From Mactromeris polynyma (Eukaryota > Mollusca > Bivalvia > Venerida > Mactridae): a stretch of DNA of 64,000 nucleotides. Shown in pieces: positions 22,620 to 32,500 of this stretch. The notes under the pieces are model-generated. The model ran no database searches and had not been told where the DNA came from. It saw only the letters and a list, made by a program, of their open reading frames with translations. How positions within the stretch are numbered: the first letter of the stretch is position 1; each line of letters begins with the position of its first letter. A program made the translations under genes and the position numbers. The stretch lies in the NCBI GenBank assembly GCA_032209605.1, contig JASFXZ010000005.1, positions 29,624,905 through 29,688,904 on the forward strand, in the 5' to 3' direction.

Positions 22620-25600
22620 GTAAGAATCACATTGTAGCTGTCTCGTACATATCATCTAGGACATGGAACCTAGGACCAATATACAACTGTTCTTTACTTT
22701 TCCCATATTATTTATATATTTATTAATTATTTCTTAATTAAATTAATTATTGTGACCGTACACTGTATTAAAAATGTCACAGTTTTCAATGAACTTTAAA
22801 ATGTGCATGTATTTATTAATTATTTCAGGTGAACATTATAAATATGTAACAACATACATTGTAGAGTTGAATCTTTATGTTCGATAGAACCTCGTATTTG
22901 TTCTATACACGTCTGTCCTAGAACTTTTTTTTATGAATTTATGATATTTCTTATATACGTGTAACTAAATGTTCTTTCGTTGTTTGTCCATACCTACAGT
23001 ACAGCAATAAATCCATTATCTAATGTTATGTGTTAAAATGGATTTCTACTCATTTCTGCTCGGACGCTGATCATTTTATTCTGTATGCTTGAATCTTATG
23101 TTATATTCTCTCAATAAATTTTCTTTTTTAAATTATACTTTATAGAATTTCGAGTTCCGGTTCCCTACGAAATCTATGTATCCCCTAGTACACTTCCTAG
23201 TGCCGGACTAGGGGTTTTCGCCACAGCTGTTATCAAAAAGGGGACAGAAATGGGACCATATCCTGGAGACTTTATTAAAACATTAGACGTCACAAAATCG
23301 GATCTTTCTTGGGAGGTAAATGAGTTGTTATATACTACATTGTAGTTTTAATTCATATAAGATGCACGTTTTAATGATGTACCTGGCTCATCTGAACATA
23401 AAATGTTTGAATTGGCTTCATCCAGTATTGTTGTTAAAACATCTCTAATATGAACCATTGCAATGTATAACCGATTGAAAAAAAAATATTGTTTACCTTA
23501 TTACTAGCAGACAAAACTTGTAAGATAGCCCGATTGTTAAAAAAATGGATTTTTTTAGATTTTATCATGTACAAACATATTTCTTCAACAAATACGGATT
23601 AATACATTATGGGTTCATTCTTTGTTGATGCATGTTTTGTTATGTTATTACTGTAGGAGATATATATTTCATGTTTGTTTAGGAAAATAAATGAAAAAAT
23701 AGCATAATATTACTTTAATGAACGGACTAGAACTGATCCATGAACAACTGTTTTACTTGAAGCAGTATAACAACTGAAGTTAATACGTGAATCCTAGGTA
23801 ACAAGACCACCCATTGTTCTGGATAAAGTCGGTCTTAATTGTCGGGTGACCTGATTAACGAGTTAATGTATGGACGGAAAAATGTTCATTTTTAATGATA
23901 TGGTTTTAATCTAGATGTGGTATTTAAGCGAGATTCTATTATACATATAACACAATGGTTATACAGTAAAACCTTACACAAGGACCACCTCAATAATAAG
24001 ACCACTTAAAATTAAGAAGACATATTTAAAGTCCATTTTCCCTATTTTGCTCTTTATTCGACCTCAATATTAAGACCACCTCAATGAATAGATAAGTTTT
24101 CAAGGGTCCCAAAAGTGGACTTATTATTGAGGTTTTACTGTATTATCCGGGTCGACCCCAACTTTGCCATTTATAAAACATAATTGTGAAAATTCTAACA
24201 GGCTTTGTTGTATTTATGCGCATGCTTTGAACTGATTTTAGTTCATCCGTGCGATTGCTACGTAGTTTCCGACACAGGAGATCGTCACGAGTTCTCTCCC
24301 TTTATCCATTCTTTATTTCTCTCCCTTTATCCATGCCAGGACTCCTGACAATCCCCGTTCTCGTCATGCGGGCACGTGGCAATTATACAAATCTTCTTAC
24401 ATCGCCAACGATAATTTACGGATCGTGCGAATATTTTTCATTCAGTGTTGAGCAGACAAAAGAACTTATTCCAACAAATGATGCATTGTTATATTTTCAG
24501 TTATTCAATAATAATGGTATGGTACTTGGATTCATTAATGGAACGACAAATCCCGAACACTGGCTCGTGCACGTGCAATGCGCACGGTCTGAACGTGAAC
24601 AGAATCTGGACATTGTACAAGTTGGATCTAAATTGTTCTACCGTGCAAGAAAGGTGAGATATTAGGTTATTACAGGGAACGCCACATACCTAAGACAATG
24701 CCTCCCCACACAGACCTCAGGAAAACAACATTCTACAAAACATTAACACCGAGTAGATGCAAGGGTACAGTGGCGCAATGAATTGTCTTGCCGACCATAA
24801 AAATAACTAATGGCTATTTAGGGTGACAACAATGGGGAAAACTTTAAAGGATGGAATACATCCGGGAACATGTGAAGAAAGTCGGTAATAATCGGCCAAA
24901 AGGGGAGTGACAAAAACAAGATTATACCAAGTAAAATATATTGAAGTGTATATTCATGTATATAATACACTCCTTAAAGGGTTATATACATGTAGTTAAG
25001 GCGAAACACTTTATTTCTTGGTTAACGAATCCACTATATAGACCATTAAAGCCAAAATAGCATTAATATGAGAATCGTTCGTATATACTGGTAATACGTA
25101 TTGCTACATTAAATACGTATATTTTCACTAAAGTTGAAAACAGAATCATTTTAGACTCGTGACAATCTCCAGGATATAGTAATAATTACTTCTCTGTTAT
25201 TTAAGGACATAGAAATTGGCGAAGAATTGTTTGTATGGTATGGTAAATCCTACAACTTGTACATGGGGATACCGTACTGTAATATACGTGACAACAGTAA
25301 AGATATTGATTGCAAGTCGGAAGGTATGTTGTTGATTTGGGGTCTCTTCAATGTAATGGTTGTAATTCGTATATTGCTTCTTCCTTTTGTCAAAGAAATA
25401 TTCGATATGGCTTTTTATTTAAGTCACGTATCCTTAGTTACAAAATGTGTAGCGTGGCCAAGTTTCCGAGGCCTTCTCCGGTGAAAATGTATGGAAATAT
25501 GCGTACAAATGGTGGGTGGCTTCTAGTCAGAGATTTCAACATTTGTGCTTACTTGGACTAGACCAAATCACTTTAATAAAATGTTAATCCTATCTCCATT

Positions 25601-26952
25601 ACCGTACGTTCAATTTTGTTGCTTCTATCTATTTCGAAGCCCATAGCGTTTTTATTTGGAATTGATTTCAAATGTCACTAAGCAACTGAGTAACTGAGTT
25701 TACCAAACTACACGGCTGATAAGCATTCTAACCTGTATTACATACATGTATGTACATCAATTCGCAAAACAGTTGCACGGAAAATAATTATTTCTTGTGC
25801 AAATACTAAATTAATTATATTGTTATTGCGTTGAATAACTCGGTTAATAAACAAAATAAGCAATAACAAAACTAGCGCTCAAAGTAATCGAATGCATTCT
25901 TAGATGTCCATTATTTTCGTTTTATACAGACACTGTTGACGAGAGTATAAAGGATTTAGCTGTTCGAGGTAGATGGCGCTGTGTTCTGTGTCAGCGAGGT
26001 TTTAACTCACGAAGCAATCTACGTTCACACATGCGCATTCATACGCTGGAGAAACCATTCTCATGTAAATATTGTTCAAGAAAGTTCAGTCAATCATCAA
26101 CGCTGCGAAACCACATTCGATTACATACAGGTAATGTAAATATATATACTGTATTCTTTTGACTAGACCGCTCCAAATTCGCTCAAGACGAAACCTCTGC
26201 AAAGCCGTTTTATGAGCGTCATCAATTGGGCGTTTCCAACCATGAGGACCCAATATTGTAAACATTTATGATGATAACTTTAATCGAACCCAATCCTTAT
26301 GTCTAGTAAGGATCGATTTCAATTACAATGATTACAATTACGGGAGCCGGACACAACTCATTAAGGACAAAACCCCTCCCGTCACTTTTTACTAAGGCGG
26401 GCAAAACCTCACCTGTGATTTGCCCCCGCACATTTTGTGCAGGCCAGTATTGATATTTAGTAAACAAACTCTTCTTCCGAGTATACTTAACATTTTTATA
26501 TTACCATGCTTATTCTTCAACCCCCAGTGGTAGGGGTTTTATCATAGCAGTAATAATTATGATATGCGGTTTGTCATACCTGAATAATTCACGGGAGGGG
26601 TTTGCCCCAACCCCCTTCTCACATAAATCGATGGGAGGACGTTATCCGGGATGGATTTTGTCCTACATATTTCAAGTATTTTTGAAGTTGCAGTTGAAAG
26701 CCGATCATCAAATACTCAAATGCAAACATCTACTGATTAACATACTTGTATAATCATCGATAATTTGCTTTGTCATGTCTTATTATATTGACAATTGTTT
26801 CAATCTGTATTACAGGCGAGAAACCTTACAAATGTATCAGATGTAACAGTTCTTATTCCCAGTTGGCAGGACTCAGGGCTCATCAGAGAAGTTCGACTCA
26901 CAGACCCGGTCTTCATTCTGTTTGTAAAAGTGAACCTGTTGTTAGTGTTTGA
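22535..26952 (+). CDS. PRDM12 orthologue (PR domain zinc finger protein 12)
   Basis: Six exons (22535-22619, 23146-23315, 24501-24653, 25206-25323, 25930-26130, 26816-26952) splice in phase to 864 nt, 287 aa. The ATG has an in-frame TGA three codons upstream, fixing the start. Order: a short N-terminus with LYGR as in vertebrate PRDM12; PR domain at about residues 37-160 with [26 protein letters not shown] and [11 protein letters not shown]; then three C2H2 fingers (about 193-213, 219-241, 247-270) with [25 protein letters not shown] and [10 protein letters not shown], diagnostic of PRDM12. In vertebrates it is a nuclear repressor that works with the H3K9 methyltransferase G9a and controls interneuron progenitors and nociceptors. 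The protein stops soon after finger 3, so it lacks the vertebrate C-terminal extension with its alanine tract. Orthology is near certain; neural function here is inferred. Confidence 0.97.
23146..23315 (+). CDS. PRDM12 exon 2 (PR domain start)
   Basis: Acceptor TTTATAG, donor GTAAAT. It contains [20 protein letters not shown] and GPYPG, the first half of the PR fold, and ends SDLSWE in phase 0. Confidence 0.95.
23964..24140. mobile_element. 177-bp mariner/pogo-type MITE in PRDM12 intron 2
   Basis: Begins CAGTAAAACCTTACACAAGG and ends TTATTGAGGTTTTACTG. It is flanked by TA on both sides and rich in inverted AATAATAAGACCACC segments. It is the same family and the same length as 32482-32658. 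Confidence 0.8.
24273..24345. mobile_element. Partial hAT-type MITE arm in PRDM12 intron 2
   Basis: CACAGGAGATCGTCACGAG followed by TTCTCTCCCTTTATCC text matches the left arm of the elements at 14938 and 33166. No matching right end is nearby. An isolated CGTGACAATCTCC at about 25157, in the next intron, is too far away and lies across an exon. Treated as a truncated copy. Confidence 0.6.
24501..24653 (+). CDS. PRDM12 exon 3 (PR domain core)
   Basis: Acceptor ATATTTTCAG, donor GTGAGA, 51 whole codons. It starts [20 protein letters not shown] and contains the conserved [10 protein letters not shown] stretch. Joined to exon 2 it gives SWE-LFNNNG, equivalent to the WEVF segment of vertebrate PRDM12. 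Confidence 0.96.
25206..25323 (+). CDS. PRDM12 exon 4 (PR domain end)
   Basis: Acceptor TATTTAAG, donor GTATGT. It encodes [20 protein letters not shown], including the WYG motif that closes the PR domain, then a Cys/Asp/Lys linker ending KSE. Exit phase 1. Confidence 0.95.
25930..26130 (+). CDS. PRDM12 exon 5 (zinc fingers 1 and 2)
   Basis: Acceptor TATACAG, donor GTAATG. It encodes two C2H2 fingers joined by the HTLEKPF linker. The exon ends in the second HT, with the TGEKP-type linker split by the intron as is common in finger genes. Confidence 0.97.
26340..26670. repeat. Degenerate foldback segments in PRDM12 intron 5
   Basis: Patches such as GGACAAAACCCC and GGATTTTGTCC, with GGGCAAAACC and GGGTTTGCCCC, occur in opposing orientation. 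They resemble the better preserved foldback at 53452-53547. It is probably an old inverted-repeat element. Confidence 0.4.
26816..26952 (+). CDS. PRDM12 exon 6 (zinc finger 3 and C-terminus)
   Basis: Acceptor TATTACAG. It starts [20 protein letters not shown], followed by the long His-His spacing (HQRSSTH) typical of finger 3. It ends [17 protein letters not shown] and TGA, only about 17 residues past the finger. Confidence 0.96.
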
Positions 26953-27281
26953 TAAAGACATAGTACATATTCCAGTGCTTAACAAAGTGTTTGGTAAACG
27001 CAAGAAATAGTTATTAATTTAATACGTTAATCACTTGGTACAATGACGTGCGTTGTGTCGAAACCATCTTGGCTGCTTACTTCCTGGGTTACGTACCAGT
27101 ATGTGCGCCTTATTCGGATATTGTGAAAGTTTGTGTTCCAGTCTCGACCAAGGCGGGCCTCAGAATAGGAAACAGACGCACTACCCGTCTACCACTGTGC
27201 ATTACTTGTATATACGTCTTATGAGATGAGAACATAGACCATTGACTAAGTCACTTGATGAATAGTGACACAATTCTGTAC

Positions 27282-27724
27282 CACTGGATATTTTCACACG
27301 TTCTCTCCCTTTATTCGGTCTAGAGTTATCTCCCTTTATCCAGTCTATAGTATACGTGTATATAGTTCTATATATATATATATATTTTTTTTTTTTGTGT
27401 GTGTTTTGTTTTTAATCTTTCGACTTATTGAACTCTTGATAATACGTTGTGTATTGAATGAATACTCATTATCAAATTGTGCTAAGGACGTGTTTTTCAT
27501 TGTACATTTATATATACATAATATGATTGTTTGAATTGAAATTATATTTATATATAAGTAATAACATAATCTTCTCCGCATATGTTTACATATGATTGTA
27601 TATATTTGTAAATATGTTGTCCTCATGGGCTGCAAGGCTTATTGGATTATGAAAATAAAGTATCATATCATCTATGTACAGGATAGAAGGGATAAAGGGA
27701 GAGAACTCGTTACAATCTCCTGTG
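27282..27724. mobile_element. hAT-type MITE, 443 bp, with 8-bp target duplication
   Basis: The left end CACTGGATATTTTCACACG and the right end (reverse complement CACAGGAGATTGTAACGAG) are followed inward by TTCTCTCCCTTTAT on both arms. TTCTGTAC is duplicated exactly at 27274-27281 and 27725-27732. The centre is AT-rich, making this the longest copy of the family here. Confidence 0.85.
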
Positions 27725-27732
27725 TTCTGTAC

Positions 27733-28886
27733 CCAACAATAGCATTTCGGATCTCTATATTTATCAATCCTTTCTGCTTTGATTACTCTGTTTGTATCGA
27801 TACATAGTTGTCTTTCTTGTCATTGGATTGGTGTATACATTTATATTTTGTACATTTATATGCGCTGTATCATCATTGTCGAATGTGGATTTTTTTGACG
27901 AATCAAGAAATACAACAATGCCATTTTATTATAAGTTGCGTTGGGTGCATTAGCATTTCTTTTTGTTAAAAACTGAATACATTGTACATATTACATCTGT
28001 TAATAAAAGTAATAATCTTTGATGTTACTCAATTGAAAAAAAGTAAGAAAAATATCTGAGTATACCGGTACCAACCAAACAGTTATCAGTTTTAAGTAAA
28101 TCAGTATTATGGCGCGAGAGGTCATTTAATTTGGCCAACTGGGTGTGTGATTTGCGATTCGATATTCAGGCTTTAACAATTGTATAGAAAACAACATGAA
28201 TAGTTCAATTGATTTCACGACTCATAAACGAAATTGTTTAGTTTTACTTGCTTGGAGTTGCTCTTTTTTGTCATATTGTCTGGGATACAATTGTATCTGC
28301 GTATGTTTCTGAAATCATATTCCATTTTTGAAGAACACTATCTAATTCAGTGAAGCGTATTGCTTCAAATTTCACGAAATAGAAAGTACCCAATACACCA
28401 GTTTATATTTAAAAAGGACGTTTCATTCTTAAAAATCAATTGCTACAGATTGGCCAATTAAGAATCTGTTAGCCATTTTCTTTGAGCTCTAGGAACACTC
28501 CGTTCTAGACAAATGATTTGCAAATGGTACGAATATAGTGGCAAGTGAGTTTATGGAGTCACGGAATACTCGGATGTGTGACAATTATTTTTAAGACACG
28601 AGCTTTGTTCGTCTGTGGGAATGTGCAGTGAATATGTTAAGTTTTTAAATATCTTTATTCTTTCTAATAACAATTGAGAGAACACATAGACTGAACTGAA
28701 TCAGTTACATTGCAGATCGTCTATCTTTATTCCATTGTGCACGCCGTTGGTGAAACGTTGTTTTACAGAGAACGGAGACACCTGGCGGTAGTAATCTGTC
28801 ACTGACAGGCTGAAATAAGAACGCGAGTAAAACCCCTATAAACAAGTAGTTCTCAAACCTTACTTAAGTCTAAAATTTCAAACATA
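27733..28886. other. Intergenic, no gene
   Basis: AT-rich region between the convergent PRDM12-like gene and the minus-strand secreted-protein gene. No domain-bearing frame or RNA gene seen. Confidence 0.5.
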
Positions 28887-29214
28887 CAGTAAAACCTCAA
28901 TAATAAGACCATTGCGACCCTTGAAAACTGGTCTTCTTATTGAGGTGGTCTTAATAGTAAGGTTGAATACATAGTAAAACAGTGAAAATTGTGTTCTTCA
29001 TTTTGAGATGGTTTTATCATCTCGTATGTATTACCTCCCTTGTTTGAATCTTGTAATTTCTCTTATAAAACTGTCTGCTTTAATTTATTCAGTAATATTT
29101 TATCACTGTCATATTAGTACAGATAATGTTAATATGAAACCTTACTGAAATGGGGGATACAACCATTGTCAATGAAGTGTATAAACACTTAGGCGGTCTG
29201 TCTATTTTTAGACT
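28887..29214. mobile_element. Mariner/pogo-type MITE interrupted by the 195-bp repeat
   Basis: TA then CAGTAAAACCTCAATAATAA marks the left end. The sequence parallels the element at 32482 until about 29017, where the 195-bp repeat (29018-29212) begins. ACTG followed by TA resumes right after it. The repeat therefore replaced or was inserted into the right part of the MITE. Confidence 0.6.
29018..29212 (+). repeat. 195-bp dispersed repeat, copy 2
   Basis: Aligns end to end without gaps with 20650-20844, about five substitutions. This copy sits inside a MITE, while the other sits beside the tRNA-Pro gene, so the unit moved or was copied recently. Confidence 0.85.
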
Positions 29215-29350
29215 GTACTGCAATACCATTGAAAAATGTTGATTTCAAAACCGAACACAATCAGCACACACGAACAAGTATAGCGTATGCATGGAGACAT
29301 TTCGCATTAACCCTATCTAAATTGTTCATAGCCGAACCAGTGATCCAAAA

Positions 29351-29506
29351 CTACCTGTTCCATTTATAAGTGATCCCGGAAGTATCAAGTGCGTAGAATT
29401 TGTTCACATCAAGATCGTCGACTGACCGAACAAATATCATGTGACTTGTGACGTCATATCCATCCAATATTAGTGCAGCGTGGCTTTCGGGTATGGAAGG
29501 GTAATT
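29351..29506 (-). CDS. EGF/GH-like gene, probable terminal exon
   Basis: After acceptor TATTTTAG (minus strand), the phase-0 frame is open for 51 codons (NYPSIPESHAALILDGYDVT through ITYKWNR) to TAG. It fits only if exon 14 ends at 31379 (donor GTACAC). If exon 14 ends at the alternative donor at 31371, a different frame gives a short ITLPYPKATLH tail and TAA. A missing small exon between them is also possible. Confidence 0.45.
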   Translation of the reverse strand, partial: NYPSIPESHAALILDGYDVTSHMIFVRSVDDLDVNKFYALDTSGITYKWNR

Positions 29507-32500
29507 CTAAAATATAACAACACATGAGTTTATATGAATATAGCAAATACAGTTTAACTCATAAATAGAAACGTATTTCAAACACAAACGTGAATCTAGA
29601 CTGTATTCTATAATTAATAATATTAATAATATGTAATGAATTTGTAGAAAAGGAAATATAATGTCATTAGTGATTCAACAATGGGATAGGATGGAGGAAG
29701 ACTCCAGAGGCCCCGTCTTGAATTACTTTCGGCATAAGTAGACACCCGGGTAGAGGCACCAGCAAGAAAGTTCCTCAATACAAATTATATATCCCGGGTG
29801 GTATTTGAGCCTACAGCGGTGAGGGTCTAGTGATTTGAAGTCAGCGTCTCCAAGGTGACTTAAAATCGCGTTCAGAATACCGGGGGAATGGTAAACTACT
29901 AAATAACAAATTACTCCCGGGGTAACTTGAATATGATTTCAAGTAACCACCTACAATTCAGATTACCTTAATCATTCACTTATTTATCTTTATCTATATA
30001 CATTGTCCGCGCAAAACTTGAAACGAACAACAGTATTTTTTATAAATAAATATGTAAAGCATAAAAACAAAAACAAAAACATCATAAGCACCTCGGGAAT
30101 GGAAACAGTAGCAGCAACACCAACAACCGTAACACCAGTGTAATTAACATGTTAATATTGATGTTTTGTGTTTCGAGACTTATCACGATTTTAAGTAAAT
30201 GAAAACTATCACATTAACTCAACCAGCGAGAGGATCATCTTAACTGTGCGGGGTTATATGGAATTGGAACCTAGTTACCCCCGGGGGTGATACAAAATCG
30301 AATTAAGATTTACTTTACAGAGGTGATTTGAATGGGAGTTAGATTGAACTCTTTCACCGGTATAACGTTAGTGACGATATATTATTTGACATATTGGTTG
30401 CTGTAAGGGCTTGGGATCTAGTAATTCCGGGGAAAACTCACTTCCTGATATCATAACCCATGCCGCGAGTTATATATCAATATGGATTTAAAAGTGTGAA
30501 TTTGCTCCTCTCACCGTCCAGTGCGTCCCGTGGTCCGCAGATTTGCCGCAGAATAAAGCGCCTGAGTTGTCTCTATAACAACCATAGGTCACGTGACCAT
30601 CAGAAACAAAACTACACACTGGTCCAAAATATTGGTTATTGAAGTGATCACGTATGTACCTGCATTAAAATGAAGTAGACATTAGAGTAACAATGTGCAG
30701 TTTGTTAAATATCCACCCACTGATTATCTAAACTTGCCACATTCTTTAAATGTATATTAGCCTTCAAAATCGCTAATAAAATTGTTGTATCATAGTTTCG
30801 TAAGTTTTCTTTGAAGTTTGTAGTGCTACGTGAACATATGTACGGACATGTAAACACTTACGAAGACAAAAGTGACAAACGACAAATATAAATGAAGATA
30901 GGAATACTACCTTGAAACAGTCACTGGAGATATAAACCTGGTGTGTGGGCTTTCAACCTCACAATTATCCTAACATCACCCACATAAAAGACATGTGAAC
31001 ACATATACAAGAAATTCCATGTTGACGACTCCATAACATAAGAGACGGCGTATGTATCATTATGCTAGACACAATTCAGGAACAAATAAGATCCATTACA
31101 AGATCTTGCAATTGAATCCATTAAAATATTGAATGGCTTGTCTGTCTGTTTCAAATACACGACACCTTCCGCTTTATTTGTTCATTTTTATTTGGTACAG
31201 TGGAAAAATCTTGAATCGCAGACATGTTCGTTAAATTTACTGCACGCATGCAACTTTATATAATTTTTATAAATTCTGCCACAACATTAACGTTCAATAT
31301 AACACAGGATACTAGTAAAATGGCATTGGGAATCAGCAAAAATGTGAACTAAAACGATTTTCCGATTAACCTGTGTACGGCCAAGTATTTTGGAGAAGTG
31401 TACGGGTCCTGTGATGTGTATTCTATCATTCCCCAGCTTCCAGACTTTGAATAAGAACTGGTCGATGCGAAATAATTGAACAAACCACCTGAAATATGGG
31501 AAACATTGTGTACCATATATAACAATTCAAATAGATTAAAACCTCACTGAAAACCACCTCGAAATTTAGACCTCAGCTGTGTTTCTCGTATTTTATGCTC
31601 ATTCACACTTTTTGAGTGCTTCATTCATAATTATTCCTATGTTTACCGCCAATTTTTGAACTAACCAAGTTGCTCAGTGCTAGAGCGCTAGCTTCGGACA
31701 CGGCAGATCGCGGACTCGAGGATCGGCTGCTATATACCGAGATTATTAAGATTGTACTAGTGGCTCCCCTGTCTACGTTCATCATTATACAGGTGGTACT
31801 GGTATTGGTTGGCTCTGTGACAGTATGTCATATGTTTAAGGGTTGGTATCACTATGTCTGCAAATAGTAGACACCGTTTCCGATGGGGACTAAGTGACTT
31901 TAGTGGTGTATGCGGCATAAAACTAAATTTATAATATAACATCATTCTAAATGAACAATGATTCGACACTTGTTGCTTGCTCTTAACCAACTTCATACTA
32001 TAATTACAAAATGCAGGTTTATTTATTGTTATAAAATCTCCAATGATTTAAACTGTATACCAGGGGCAAATATACAACAAAACCTATTTGTTGCATGACG
32101 AGTAACGTTAGCATAGCAGTAAGTTTTTATACATTTACACGTGTAGGTGTGTAATGCCTGAGTTACAAATTACGCGCTTTATTCCGTTCTAGGTGTTACG
32201 GAGAAATATCACACGTTATGGTGACGTAATTATACAACGATATTGATATTACCCGGCTCTATGTTATATGGATCCGACGTCACAACGTTGTACCAAGCTT
32301 CCAACACGTCTGAAGTGGCATCTCCCATAAGATCATGTCGATTAAATGCTACAGCATGGGTCGTGGCATTATCGTTTCGTGAACTCTCCAAGCCAGGACC
32401 TCCTTCATACATCAATAACTTCAAATTATGTGCCTGTAAGTTAATAGAAATATCTAACATATTATCAGTTACTTAACAATACAGTAAACACTCAATAATA

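Noticed and set aside
24249..24500. Upstream in-frame extension of PRDM12 exon 3 as a longer exon
   Set aside because: The acceptor TATTTTCAG at 24500 joins exactly to the PR-domain codon after exon 2. The extension includes a MITE arm and has no family similarity.
24273..25178. A single large MITE spanning PRDM12 exon 3, because a right-end-like CGTGACAATCTCC occurs near 25157
   Set aside because: No 8-bp duplication matches and the interior contains a conserved coding exon; more likely an unrelated arm remnant and chance similarity.
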